DNA of 64,000 nucleotides from Achromobacter spanius (GCF_029637605.1 NZ_CP121261.1:2666001-2730000), one strand, 5' to 3'. Numbered from the stretch's first letter, positions 26,001 through 35,113 are shown. The notes: generated from the sequence alone by a model not told the origin. Program-made: numbers and translations.

Positions 26001-27877
26001 TGAGCCTGTCGGGGCTGCTGTCGCAGCTGCTTAACGGCCTGGCGGACGCCAGCGCCTTGTTCCTGGTGTCCGCGGGCCTGTCGCTGATATTCGGCGTGAC
26101 CCGCGTGGTGAATTTCGCCCACGGCTCGTTCTACATGCTGGGCGTCTACCTGGCCTGGACGTTTACCACCTGGTTCGGCGATGGCCCCGCGTACTGGGCG
26201 GGCCTGTTGCTGGCCGCGCTGGTGACCGGCCTGATCGGCGCCGCGGCCGAATGGCTGGTGCTCAAGCGCCTGTACCGGGCGCCCGAGCTGTTCCAATTGC
26301 TGGCCACCTTTGCGCTCGTGCTGATCATCGGCGACGCGGCGCTGGCCATCTGGGGACCCGAGGATTTATTCGCCGCGCGCGCGCCCGGCCTGTCCGGCGC
26401 GGTCCAGATCCTGGGCCGCCGCTTTCCGCAGTACGACCTGCTGCTGATCGCCGCCGGGCCCATCGTGTTGGGCCTGTTGTGGCTGCTCTTGATGCGCACG
26501 CGCTGGGGCCGCCTGCTGCGCGCCGCCGCGGAAAACCGCAGCATGCTGGCCGCGCTGGGCGTGAACCAGGCCTGGCTGTTCACCTCCGCTTTTACCTTGG
26601 GTGCCTTCCTGGCCGGGCTGGGCGGCGCGCTAGCCGCCCCCCGTGTCCCCGCAACCTTGGGGCTGGACCTGGAAATCATCGCCAGCGCGTTTGTGGTGGT
26701 GGTGGTGGGCGGCCTGGGGTCCATCCCCGGCGCCTTCCTGGCGGCGCTGCTGATCTGCTGCGTCAAAGCCGTGTTCGTCTTCCTGGGGCAAGTGCATATT
26801 GGCCCCTGGGTGTTCAACCTGTCGAAACTGACCCTGCTGGCCGAGTTTGCCGTGATGGCGATCGTGTTGGTGGTGCGCCCCTGGGGCTTGCTGGGCAAGC
26901 CGCCGGCCCCAAGCTCCCACGTCAGCGCACCTGAACGCCCCATCGCGCCCGCCGGCCGTCGCCTGCGGCTGGCCTATGGCCTGCTGCTGCTTCTGCTGGC
27001 GCTGGTGCCCGTTGCAACGTTGCAGTGGCCGTATCTGGGCATCTTGATGACCGAGATACTCATTGCCGCCCTGTTCGCGGCCAGCCTGCACTTTCTGACG
27101 GGTTTGGCGGGCATGACCTCTTTTGGCCACGCCGCGTGGTTTGGCCTGGGCGCATACGGCGCGGCGCTGCTGCTCAAGCTGGTGGCAGTTCCCATGGAAG
27201 CCGCCCTGTTGCTAGGCCCCTTTGCCGCCGCAATCGGCGCGCTGCTGTTCGGCTGGTTCTGCGTGCGCCTGTCCGGCGTGTACCTGGCCATGCTGACGCT
27301 GGCCGTTGCGCAAATTCTCTGGGCGCTTGCTTACCAATGGGATGACGTCACGGGCGGCAGCAATGGCCTGATCGGGCTGTGGCCCTCGCCGTGGCTGACG
27401 CAAGGCCCCTGGTTCTACTACCTGACGCTGGCCGTGTGCGCGGCCGGCATCCTCTGGCTGCGCCGCCTGGCGTTTTCCCCGCTGGGTTATGCGTTGCGCG
27501 GCGTACGCGATTCGCCCTTGCGCGCCGAGGCGCTGGGCATGGACACGCGGCGCGTGCAGTGGGCGGGCTTTGTCGCGGCCTCCTTCGCCGCGGGCATGGC
27601 CGGTTCGCTCTATGCGTTTTCCAAAGGCAGCATCGCCCCCGACGTGATGGCGGTAAGCCGCTCGGTGGACGGGCTGGTGATGGTCTTGCTGGGTGGTTTA
27701 CAGACGCTGGCGGGGCCGCTGGTGGGCGCGGCCGCCTACACCTGGCTGCAAGACGCCGCCGCGCGCAGCACCGAGTACTGGCACGCCGTGCTGGGCCTGG
27801 CCATCCTGGCGCTGGTCATGGTCTTTCCGGACGGCTTGGCGGGCGCCGCCGCGCGGCTCCGCGGGAGGCGCGCATGA
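26000..27877 (+). CDS. Fused LivH-LivM permease of a branched-chain amino acid-type ABC importer
   Basis: 625 residues holding both membrane subunits in one chain. Residues about 1-295 are the LivH half (SLIFGVTRVVNFAHGSFYMLG near the start, VVVVGGLGSIPGAFLAALL), a hydrophilic linker of about 25 residues follows (PPAPSSHVSAPERP), and about 330-620 are the LivM half (FLTGLAGMTSFGHAAWFGLGAYG, LRGVRDSPLRAEALGMDTRR as coupling loop). Around 16-18 hydrophobic segments in all. Its stop overlaps the ATG of the ATPase gene (ATGA). Fusion permeases of this kind occur but are less common than separate livH and livM. Confidence 0.93.
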   Translation: MSLSGLLSQLLNGLADASALFLVSAGLSLIFGVTRVVNFAHGSFYMLGVYLAWTFTTWFGDGPAYWAGLLLAALVTGLIGAAAEWLVLKRLYRAPELFQLLATFALVLIIGDAALAIWGPEDLFAARAPGLSGAVQILGRRFPQYDLLLIAAGPIVLGLLWLLLMRTRWGRLLRAAAENRSMLAALGVNQAWLFTSAFTLGAFLAGLGGALAAPRVPATLGLDLEIIASAFVVVVVGGLGSIPGAFLAALLICCVKAVFVFLGQVHIGPWVFNLSKLTLLAEFAVMAIVLVVRPWGLLGKPPAPSSHVSAPERPIAPAGRRLRLAYGLLLLLLALVPVATLQWPYLGILMTEILIAALFAASLHFLTGLAGMTSFGHAAWFGLGAYGAALLLKLVAVPMEAALLLGPFAAAIGALLFGWFCVRLSGVYLAMLTLAVAQILWALAYQWDDVTGGSNGLIGLWPSPWLTQGPWFYYLTLAVCAAGILWLRRLAFSPLGYALRGVRDSPLRAEALGMDTRRVQWAGFVAASFAAGMAGSLYAFSKGSIAPDVMAVSRSVDGLVMVLLGGLQTLAGPLVGAAAYTWLQDAAARSTEYWHAVLGLAILALVMVFPDGLAGAAARLRGRRA

Positions 27878-28632
27878 CGACTACCGGCGCCCTGCTGCAA
27901 GTGGAAGGCTTGCGCAAATCCTTTGGCGGGATCGACGCGCTGGCCGGCGTGTCCTTCACGCTTGAGGCGGGGCGGATGCTGGCCTTGATCGGCCCGAACG
28001 GCGCGGGTAAATCCACCTGCTTCAACGTGCTGGGCGGCCAACTACGGCCGGATGCCGGCTCCGTGCGGCTGGATGGGCGCGAACTGGTGGGCCTGTCGGC
28101 CGGCAAGATCTGCCGGCTGGGTGTGGGCCGCACCTTTCAGACCGCCGCCACGTTCCGGTCGATGACGGTGCGCGAAAACGTGCAGACCGCACTACTGGCG
28201 CGCGACCGCCTGCTGTTTCGCCCCTGGCGCCGCGCCGACCGGCATGCGGCCGACGAAGCCATGGCCTTGTTGTCGCAAGTGCACATGGCGGACAAGGCCG
28301 AGTCGCCCTGTGGCACATTGGCTTATGGCGATGTCAAGCGGGTTGAGCTTGCCATGGCGTTGGCGCACCAGCCGCGCCTGCTGTTGATGGACGAGCCCAC
28401 GGCCGGCATGGCCACCAACGAACGGCACGCGCTGATGCGGCTGACGCGTCAACTGGCCGACACTCAGCGCATTGCCGTGCTGTTCACGGAACACAGCCTG
28501 GACGTGGTGTTCAAGCACGCCGACCACATCGCGGTACTGGTGCGCGGCGCGCTGCTGGCCGAAGGCGCCCCCGCCATCATCGCGGCGGACGAACGGGTGC
28601 GCGCGGCCTACCTGGGCACCGAGGCGCCCTGA
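27874..28632 (+). CDS. ABC transporter ATP-binding protein, LivG type
   Basis: 252 residues. Walker A GPNGAGKST, Q-loop in VGRTFQTAATF, signature LAYGDVKRVELAMAL (the LivG form, lacking the classic LSGGQ), and Walker B LLLMDEPTAGM. The C-terminal tail YLGTEAP is the usual LivG ending. Start at 27874 within the ATGA overlap with the permease. No livF follows: the next gene is on the other strand, so this operon would work with a LivG homodimer or borrow a LivF encoded elsewhere. Confidence 0.92.
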   Translation: MTTTGALLQVEGLRKSFGGIDALAGVSFTLEAGRMLALIGPNGAGKSTCFNVLGGQLRPDAGSVRLDGRELVGLSAGKICRLGVGRTFQTAATFRSMTVRENVQTALLARDRLLFRPWRRADRHAADEAMALLSQVHMADKAESPCGTLAYGDVKRVELAMALAHQPRLLLMDEPTAGMATNERHALMRLTRQLADTQRIAVLFTEHSLDVVFKHADHIAVLVRGALLAEGAPAIIAADERVRAAYLGTEAP

Positions 28633-28654
28633 AGCCCCGCGCGGCAATGCGGCT

Positions 28655-30478
28655 TCAAGCCGCGCTTTGCCCCGTCCGGCCTGAGCCGTGCAGATCAACC
28701 TGGTTCTGGGGATTGGGCGGCGGGCATTCCCAGAAGATCCTGGCCTGGCAGCCGGCGCAGATGTCAGGGTCCAGCCGGGCGTAGATCGAGCGCAGCGCCG
28801 TTGCCTTATCGGGGTAGATATGGTCGGCGCCCAGCCGATCCAGAAAGCCCGTACGCCGCCACATGTCCAGCACTTCAGGCCGGGGACGGTGGAAATACAG
28901 GTCGCCCCCCATCGCGCGCCGCGCGGCCAGTTCGTCTTCCCAGACCTGAGCACCGGCAAGGTCAATGAAGTTCATGCTCTTGGCCATTACCAGCAGGTGG
29001 CGGGGCGCGTTCGGCACGGCGCGCAGCTCATGCAGGCGCTGCGCCACATGGGCCGCCGCGCCGAAGTAGATAGACCCTTCCATGCGCAACAGCTTCAGTT
29101 GCGGGCATTCAGGCAAGGCGTCGGGCTGGTGCTCAAGCACCACGAAACGCCGGTCCGGTGCGCGCGAATCAAAGCCCATCGTGCGCATCGCCGGGCGTGA
29201 TGTGCGATGCAGATACGCCATCAGCGACAGCACAGTGCCCAGCAGAATCGCCACTTCCATGCGGATGGTGACAGTGGCGGCCAGCGTGGCAGCGGCAATC
29301 GCGCATTCGCCGCGCTGCATGCGAATCAATTGCCGCCAGCGCGGAATATCCAGCAACGTCCATGCCACCAACAACAGCAGCCCGGAAATGGCGGCATTCG
29401 GAATCATGGCCAGCAAAGGGGCCGACAAGGCCACCAGCACCACCAGCAGCACGGCGGAAAAAACCGCCGCCAGCGGCGTCCTGGCACCCGCTTCGAAATT
29501 GGGAATCGACCGATTCAACGACCCGCAAGACAAGTAGCAGGAAAAGAAGCCGCCCACGATGTTCGACAGCCCCTGCCCCACGAATTCCCGGTTGGCGTCG
29601 ATGCGCTGGCCCGACCGGGTGGCCACCGCCTTGGCGATGGAAATGGATTGCGCCAAGGCCACGATGGTCAGCGCGAACGCCAGGCTGAGCAAATCGGGCA
29701 AGGCGCGCCAATCCACGCTGGGCACATGGAACGGCGGCCACGGCTGCGCGATGGCGCCCACCACCGACACTGGCTCCCCGCCGTGCGAGGCGACCCATGC
29801 ATTGAATGCGACGGCCGCCAGCGCACCGGCCACCAGACCAAACAGCATGTAGGGTTTGCGCTTATCCAACCGGCGCGCAAGCAAGGCCACGCCCAGGGTA
29901 ACAAGCGTCACCATCACCGCGCCCGGATGTATCTGGTCCAGATGCGTGCCCACGCTGACCAGCAACGCGCCGGCGCCGTGCGAGTCCGGCGACGGCACGC
30001 CCAGCCCGTCCTTCAAGGCATGCACCGCGATCAGGATAGCGGCGCCGCTGGTAAAGCCGAACAGGGCAGATGGCGAAATGAAGTGCGCCAGCGACCCCAG
30101 GCGCAGCGCGCCCACCAGCCACTGCATGAGTCCGACCAGCACGGTGACCGCCAGCGCCAGTTCGATGTAGCCAGGGCTGCCGGCAACGGCCAGCGGTGTC
30201 AGCACCGCGAACAAGGCCAGTGAATTCGCATTGGTCGGACCCGACATCACATGGCGGCTGGACCCGAACAGCGCCGCGACAATACAGGGAATGATCGCGG
30301 AATACAGGCCGTATTCGGCGGGCAGCCCGGCCAGCGTGGCAAAGGCCACGCCCTGCGGCAACACCAGCAAAGCCCCTAACAGGCCCGCGGACAAATCAGC
30401 ACGCAGGGTCACGCGGCTGACGTCTTCCACCCATGAACCGAATAGGCGGGTCGCCAGTTTGCTTGCCCCTTGCGTCAT
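28655..30478 (-). CDS. SulP-family anion transporter with STAS domain
   Basis: 607 residues. The membrane part (about 30-420, 10-14 helices) shows the SulP features LPQGVAFATLAGLPAEYGLY and the GLSNIVGGFFSCYLSCGSLNRS region; a STAS domain follows at about 440-560 (VLVMAKSMNFIDLAGAQVWEDEL). Members import sulfate, bicarbonate or dicarboxylates. After STAS there is a short Cys-rich tail (CAGCQARIFWEC) not usual for the family. Start at 30478; the longer frame to 30574 begins in non-coding sequence. A hemerythrin-like gene lies 117 bp upstream on the same strand. Confidence 0.92.
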   Translation of the reverse strand: MTQGASKLATRLFGSWVEDVSRVTLRADLSAGLLGALLVLPQGVAFATLAGLPAEYGLYSAIIPCIVAALFGSSRHVMSGPTNANSLALFAVLTPLAVAGSPGYIELALAVTVLVGLMQWLVGALRLGSLAHFISPSALFGFTSGAAILIAVHALKDGLGVPSPDSHGAGALLVSVGTHLDQIHPGAVMVTLVTLGVALLARRLDKRKPYMLFGLVAGALAAVAFNAWVASHGGEPVSVVGAIAQPWPPFHVPSVDWRALPDLLSLAFALTIVALAQSISIAKAVATRSGQRIDANREFVGQGLSNIVGGFFSCYLSCGSLNRSIPNFEAGARTPLAAVFSAVLLVVLVALSAPLLAMIPNAAISGLLLLVAWTLLDIPRWRQLIRMQRGECAIAAATLAATVTIRMEVAILLGTVLSLMAYLHRTSRPAMRTMGFDSRAPDRRFVVLEHQPDALPECPQLKLLRMEGSIYFGAAAHVAQRLHELRAVPNAPRHLLVMAKSMNFIDLAGAQVWEDELAARRAMGGDLYFHRPRPEVLDMWRRTGFLDRLGADHIYPDKATALRSIYARLDPDICAGCQARIFWECPPPNPQNQVDLHGSGRTGQSAA

Positions 30479-30595
30479 CTTGTCGCCTGCTCCATCTTGT
30501 TGCCCGCGCCGTGTCGTCGTCGGCTTGATGTGTGGAAAGCCGTCTAGCGTAATCCCTCGCGGTGTCACGCGCAACGCAAGCGGGGTGGGGACGGC

Positions 30596-31144
30596 TCAGG
30601 GCGCCCCGCCGCCGCGCCGCGCGCGCATGGCGCTCCCCATGGCGATCAGCGCCTCATCGGGCACCAGGCGCGCCGCCATCGGCAAGAGCTCGTCTTCTTC
30701 GCGCTGGATGTGGGCGGCATAGGCCTGCGTGAATTGCTGGACCTGTTCGGCGGGCAAGACCGCCGGCCTGCCGGCAGCCACCTCGGCCAGCGCCATGCGC
30801 AACGGCGCCCACAAGCGTTCCAAGCGGCGATGATCGTCCATCAGCCCTTGCACCAGCGCGTGCAGACAGCAGGCATCCGAGCCCGCCATGGATTCAATCA
30901 AGGCGGGAAACAGGTCTTGTTCTTCATCCTCGTGATGGTGCGCGGCGGCGGTATCGAAATAACGCGACACGCTGGCGGCGGCCGTTTGCGCGGCATCGTC
31001 GCTGCCGTGCAGGCAAAGATGCGCGGCCAGTCGCGTCAGCGTGGCGCACTGGCGCGCGATACGTCCGTGGCAAGCCGACAGCAGCGCCAGCGGGTCATCC
31101 GCGCTCGGCGCAGGCGCCGGACCACCAGGAAAGCTCACCACCAT
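30596..31144 (-). CDS. Hemerythrin-like (HHE domain) protein
   Basis: 182 residues predicted as a four-helix bundle with the diiron ligand pattern: His in ACHGRIARQ, HHHEDEEQDLFP, a His in DDHRRLE, and HIQREEDELLP. Such proteins bind a non-heme diiron site and act in oxygen or nitric oxide sensing, iron handling or redox stress defence. No extra output domain is present. It lies between the D,D-carboxypeptidase and SulP genes on the same strand; co-transcription with SulP is possible but no functional link is known. Confidence 0.85.
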   Translation of the reverse strand: MVVSFPGGPAPAPSADDPLALLSACHGRIARQCATLTRLAAHLCLHGSDDAAQTAAASVSRYFDTAAAHHHEDEEQDLFPALIESMAGSDACCLHALVQGLMDDHRRLERLWAPLRMALAEVAAGRPAVLPAEQVQQFTQAYAAHIQREEDELLPMAARLVPDEALIAMGSAMRARRGGGAP

Positions 31145-31219
31145 CGCCTATCTCCGCGCAAGCACGCCCGCATGACAGGCGCGCCCCATCACAAGCGCAC
31201 CCGATACCAAGCGCGCCCC

Positions 31220-32380
31220 TTAACCAGAATGGCCACGCCACCACAATCGGACCGAGTCCCAGGCGCGCCCCGCGAATCCCGCCTCGGCCACGGGTTCCAG
31301 CGCCACCACCGGAAACTGCATCGCCGGCTTGCCATCCACCATTACGCGCAAGGCCCCCACCGTTTGCTGGGCCGCGATGGGCGCCACCAGCGGCTGCTGC
31401 GGTGTCCACACGGGTTCGACCTTGGCGCCAGCCGGCACGGTCACATAGGCATCCCGCGCGAAGCCCGCCTTCAAGCTGTCGCTTGCGCCTTTCCAGACTT
31501 CGGGCGACGCCACCGCCTGGCCACGCGCGTACAGCTTGATGGTATTGAAACCCTGGAAACCCCACTCCAGCAACTGCCGGCTTTCCTGCGTGCGCAGCTT
31601 GTCGGACGCCGTGCCCACCACCACCGTGATCAAGCGCCGCTGATCGGCGCCATTGGGACGGCGCGCGCTGGCGATGATGCAATAGCCGGCGGAATCGGTA
31701 TGCCCCGTCTTCAGGCCGTCCACGCTGGGGTCCAGCCACAGCAGGCGGTTGCGGTTGGGCTGTGTGATCTTGTTGAACGTGAACTGCTTGGCCGAATCGT
31801 AGGTCTTGTACAGCTGCGGGAAATCGCGGATGAAGCGCGTCGCCAGGATGGACAGGTCGCTGGCCGTGGAATAGGTACCCGGATCGGGCAGGCCATGCGG
31901 GCTGGCAAAGTGCGTGGCGTGCAGGCCCAGCCTTGCCGCCGTGTCGTTCATGCGCGCCACGAAGGCTTCGACGCTGCCGGACACGGCTTCGGCCAACGCA
32001 ATGGCCGCATCGTTGCCGGACTGGATCATCAAGCCGCGCAGCAGGTCATCCACCGTCACTTTCGAGCCGGGTTCCAGGAACATCTTCGAGCTGCCCGCGG
32101 GCACTTTCCAGGCCCGCGTCGAAATAAGCACCGTTTGCTCCGGCGTCAATTCCTTCTTGTTCAATGCCTCGAACACGACGTAGGCCGTCATGATCTTGGT
32201 CAGCGATGCCGGTTCAATCCGGGTTGTGGCCGCGTGCGACGCGATTACTTGTCCGCTGGTCTCGTCCAGCAACAGCCAGGCCTTGGCAGACAACACCGGT
32301 TCGGGCATCGATTGCGCCATCGCGCTGGACAGGCATGCGGTCGCGACGAGCAAGCTCGCCGCCAGTTTCTTCATCAGCAT
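31220..32380 (-). CDS. D-alanyl-D-alanine carboxypeptidase (PBP5/6 family)
   Basis: 386 residues with a signal peptide ending SSAMAQ. The penicillin-binding motifs are SLTK (nucleophile Ser59, Lys62), SGN (121-123) and KTG (224-226). A C-terminal PBP5-type beta domain follows, and the end WDSVRLWWRGHSG is a possible amphipathic membrane anchor. It removes the terminal D-Ala from peptidoglycan pentapeptides in the periplasm. Start uncertain between ATG 32380 and ATG 32374 (MKKLAAS); neither has a clear ribosome binding site. It is divergent from the HU-type gene. Imperfect repeats (about 31171-31219) fill the space downstream. Confidence 0.94.
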   Translation of the reverse strand: MLMKKLAASLLVATACLSSAMAQSMPEPVLSAKAWLLLDETSGQVIASHAATTRIEPASLTKIMTAYVVFEALNKKELTPEQTVLISTRAWKVPAGSSKMFLEPGSKVTVDDLLRGLMIQSGNDAAIALAEAVSGSVEAFVARMNDTAARLGLHATHFASPHGLPDPGTYSTASDLSILATRFIRDFPQLYKTYDSAKQFTFNKITQPNRNRLLWLDPSVDGLKTGHTDSAGYCIIASARRPNGADQRRLITVVVGTASDKLRTQESRQLLEWGFQGFNTIKLYARGQAVASPEVWKGASDSLKAGFARDAYVTVPAGAKVEPVWTPQQPLVAPIAAQQTVGALRVMVDGKPAMQFPVVALEPVAEAGFAGRAWDSVRLWWRGHSG

Positions 32381-32666
32381 ATGGGTACGTTGAATCCATG
32401 CATTTGGTTTTTCGCACGCAATTGGAACACGGCGGGCGCCATTGGTTCAGCGCCGCGCCGCGCCGCAAAAAAAGGGCTTTCTGACGCGGCATTTCCGGCA
32501 GAACCCTTGCAGCAAGCACTTTTCTGCGTCGAAAACAACAAACAGTGGCTTAAATCCCGTTGGAAAGCCGCTGGAACGGCGCGTCTTCCGCTATCATCGG
32601 GCGCGTAGCGTTAATTGCCGATACCCGGCGCGCGCTGCCCCATGTCCTCAACTACGGATTTTGACC

Positions 32667-33125
32667 ATGGCCACGAAAGCAAAAGCTCCTGCCAAGAAAG
32701 TCACCAAGACCGCCGTCAAGGCGCCCGCAAAGAAGGCAACCGCCGCCAAAACCGCTGTGAAGCCCGCAGCAAAGAAGGCCGTCGCCGCCAAGAAGGTCGC
32801 TGCTGCACCCAAGGCCATCAAGGCTGCCTTGAACAAGACCCAACTGGTTGCCTACATCGTTGAGCAATCCGGCGTTGAAGCCAAGGCCGTCAAGGCCGTT
32901 CTGGCCAGCCTGGAAACCTCGGTGCTGGGTTCCGTGGACAAGAAGGGCGTCGGCGAATTCACGCTGCCCGGCCTGTTCAAGGTTGCCGTGCAGAAGGTTC
33001 CCGCCAAGGCCAAGCGCTTCGGCAAGGACCCGTTCACTGGCGTTGAGCGCTGGTTCCCCGCCAAGCCGGCTTCGGTGAAGGTGAAGGTTCGCCCGCTCAA
33101 GAAGCTGAAGGACGCCGCGCAGTAA
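32667..33125 (+). CDS. HU-family DNA-binding protein with histone H1-like Lys/Ala N-terminal tail
   Basis: 152 residues in two parts. Residues 1-52 are a Lys/Ala/Pro/Val tail with repeated AKK and AAK units, like histone H1 tails and the Bordetella histone-like proteins. From about residue 53 an HU/IHF domain follows (LNKTQLVAYIVEQSGVEAKAVKAVLASLE, VGEFTLPGLFKV, FGKDPFTGVERWFPAKPASVKVKVRP) covering the DNA-binding arm. A nucleoid protein. The start at 32667 is set by the tail; the frame open upstream to 32442 has no family match. A strong terminator follows. Confidence 0.9.
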   Translation: MATKAKAPAKKVTKTAVKAPAKKATAAKTAVKPAAKKAVAAKKVAAAPKAIKAALNKTQLVAYIVEQSGVEAKAVKAVLASLETSVLGSVDKKGVGEFTLPGLFKVAVQKVPAKAKRFGKDPFTGVERWFPAKPASVKVKVRPLKKLKDAAQ

Positions 33126-33151
33126 TTCGCGCGACCATCCGGTCAAGCCGG

Positions 33152-33189
33152 AAAGGCCCGCCTCGAAAGAGGCGGGCCTTTCTTTTTTT
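33152..33189 (+). terminator. Rho-independent terminator after the HU-type gene
   Basis: Perfect 13-bp stem (33152-33164 with 33169-33181), GAAA tetraloop, then a T-rich tail to 33189. Confidence 0.95.
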
Positions 33190-33231
33190 GCCGGCCATTT
33201 TGCGTGGTTCCCAATCGGCGGTTAGAATTTA

Positions 33232-33245
33232 TCTTAATGTTAAGA
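33232..33245. promoter_or_regulatory. Palindrome TCTTAA-TG-TTAAGA, candidate MarR operator
   Basis: Perfect 6-bp inverted repeat with a 2-bp centre, 25 bp before the MarR start, in an AT-rich stretch. MarR proteins usually bind such palindromes over their own promoter; the link here is inferred. Confidence 0.6.
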
Positions 33246-33270
33246 AACTTCATATCAAAGTATTACTGCC

Positions 33271-33789
33271 ATGCCTACGTCTGACCTTGTCGATCTGGTG
33301 ATCTCGCAATGGAGCACGGAATGTCCCACGCAGGACTTTGCCGCCATGGCGGTGATCACCCGCGTGTTCCGCTTGAACGCCTTCGCCACCCGCAACGTGA
33401 ATCGCAGCTTTCGCCGCCACAACCTGCACCAGGGCGAATTCGATGTGCTGGCCACGCTTTACCGCACCGGCGCGCCGCACGCCATGAATCCGCAGAAGCT
33501 GGTTGACGCCCTGCTGCTGACCTCGGGCGCCATGACCAATCGGCTGGACCGCCTGGAGCAAGCCGGCTTGCTGGTGCGCAACCCCAATCCGGACGATCGC
33601 CGCGGCATCATCGTGTCGCTCACCGCGGAAGGCCTGCGGGTGATCAAGCTGGTGCTGAAGGATTACTTGAAGGACCTGGGCGAACTGCTCGATCCACTAT
33701 CCGCCACGGAACGCAAGCAACTGGCCGGGCTGTTGAAAAAGCTGTTGCTCAAACATGATCAGGAAACGCCGGGAGGAATCGGCGCCTGA
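33271..33789 (+). CDS. MarR-family transcriptional regulator
   Basis: 172 residues, all helical with the MarR winged helix at about 65-125. The recognition region LLLTSGAMTNRLDRLEQAGLL and the wing NPDDRRGIIVSLTAEG are textbook for the family. It precedes an MFS efflux gene by about 97 bp on the same strand; this MarR-transporter pairing usually means that the regulator represses both until it binds a toxic or aromatic ligand. Confidence 0.92.
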   Translation: MPTSDLVDLVISQWSTECPTQDFAAMAVITRVFRLNAFATRNVNRSFRRHNLHQGEFDVLATLYRTGAPHAMNPQKLVDALLLTSGAMTNRLDRLEQAGLLVRNPNPDDRRGIIVSLTAEGLRVIKLVLKDYLKDLGELLDPLSATERKQLAGLLKKLLLKHDQETPGGIGA

Positions 33790-33821
33790 CACGCAACACC
33801 CATTCGGCCGATTTATTTGCG

Positions 33822-33880
33822 CCGCCTGACTTACCCGCCTGACTTACCCGCCAGACTCTTACCCGCCTGACTCGCCTTAC
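33822..33880. repeat. 13-bp tandem repeat (CCGCCTGACTTAC) between marR-type and MFS genes
   Basis: Two exact copies (33822-33834, 33835-33847) followed by two diverged ones to about 33880. They occupy most of the intergenic gap just before the MFS start, where the ribosome binding site would be expected; none is obvious. Confidence 0.85.
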
Positions 33881-33885
33881 CCCTT

Positions 33886-35106
33886 ATGACTTCCGCTTCC
33901 GCCCCCACCCCGATACCGGTACTGACCGCGCCAATCATCCTGTTGATGTCCGTGGCTACCGGCCTGGCCGTCGCCAGCAACTACTACGCGCAACCTCTGT
34001 TGCACACGATCGGCCAGCAATTCGCGCTGTCCAACGCGGCGGCCGGCGCCATCGTCACCACCGCTCAACTCAGCTATGCGCTGGGGCTGATGCTGCTGGT
34101 GCCACTGGGCGACCTGTTCGAACGCCGCGGCCTGATCGTGCTGATGACACTATTGTCCGCGGGCGGGCTGCTGATTTCGTCCTTTGCCGACAACATCATT
34201 GTGCTGCTGGTGGGCACCGCGCTGACGGGCCTGCTGTCCGTCGTCGCCCAGATCCTGGTGCCCTTCGCCGCGACCCTGGCCGCGCCGCATGAGCGAGGCA
34301 AGGCCGTGGGCACCGTCATGAGCGGTCTGTTGCTGGGTATTTTGCTGGCCCGCACCGTTGCCGGCGCGCTGGCCGACTTGGGCAGTTGGCGCACGGTTTA
34401 CTGGGTGGCCGCCATCCTGATGCTGATCATGTCCGCCGTTCTTTGGCGCGTGCTGCCCCGCTATCAGAGCCCGACGTCGATGAGCTACCCCCGCCTGCTG
34501 GGTTCAATCCTGCGCATGTTCGTCGAAGAGCCGCTGTTTCGCGCCCGATCGCTGCTGGGCTTCCTGTTGTTCGCCGCGTTCAGCATGCTGTGGACGCCGC
34601 TGACCTTCCTGCTAGCCAGCCCCCCTTACGAGTTCAGCAATACCACCATCGGCCTGTTCGGGTTGGCGGGAGCGGCGGGCGCCTATGCCGCCAACCGGTT
34701 TGGCCGACTGGCCGACCAGGGCCTGGGCAACCTGGCTACCCGCGTCGGGCTGCTGTTGTTGCTGGGTTCGTGGGGCCTGTTGGCGTTTGGCCAGATGTCG
34801 ATGCTCGCGCTGCTGGCAGGCATCGTGGTGCAGGACCTGGCAATCCAGGGCGTCCATGTCACCAATAGCAGTTCGCTGTATCGCCTGCGCCCCGAAGCCC
34901 GCAGCCGCCTGACCGCCGGCTACATGACCAGCTACTTCCTCGGCGGCGCCTCCGGTTCACTGGTATCGTCCTGGCTTTACGCCCATTTCGGCTGGCCCGG
35001 CGTGGTCATCGCGGGCGCTGTTCTGGGCGTGGTTACATTGGCCTATGGCACCTTGGCGCCAAGTGCGCGCATCCCCGAAACAGCCCCGGCGCCTCGTCGC
35101 GTCTAG
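33886..35106 (+). CDS. MFS transporter (drug-efflux-like, DHA family)
   Basis: 406 residues and about 12 transmembrane segments. Opening SVATGLAVASNYYAQPLLHTIG and loop 2-3 GDLFERRGLIV identify an AraJ/YnfM-like member of the drug:H+ antiporter group. It follows the MarR gene and its palindrome, so induction by the compound it exports is likely. Substrate not predictable. The start follows a repeat tract, not a visible Shine-Dalgarno. Confidence 0.9.
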   Translation: MTSASAPTPIPVLTAPIILLMSVATGLAVASNYYAQPLLHTIGQQFALSNAAAGAIVTTAQLSYALGLMLLVPLGDLFERRGLIVLMTLLSAGGLLISSFADNIIVLLVGTALTGLLSVVAQILVPFAATLAAPHERGKAVGTVMSGLLLGILLARTVAGALADLGSWRTVYWVAAILMLIMSAVLWRVLPRYQSPTSMSYPRLLGSILRMFVEEPLFRARSLLGFLLFAAFSMLWTPLTFLLASPPYEFSNTTIGLFGLAGAAGAYAANRFGRLADQGLGNLATRVGLLLLLGSWGLLAFGQMSMLALLAGIVVQDLAIQGVHVTNSSSLYRLRPEARSRLTAGYMTSYFLGGASGSLVSSWLYAHFGWPGVVIAGAVLGVVTLAYGTLAPSARIPETAPAPRRV

Positions 35107-35113
35107 CACCTCC

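Noticed and set aside
30710..32608. Plus-strand frame of 632 codons opposite the hemerythrin and carboxypeptidase genes
   Set aside because: Both minus-strand genes carry catalytic or metal-binding motifs; the plus-strand frame carries none.
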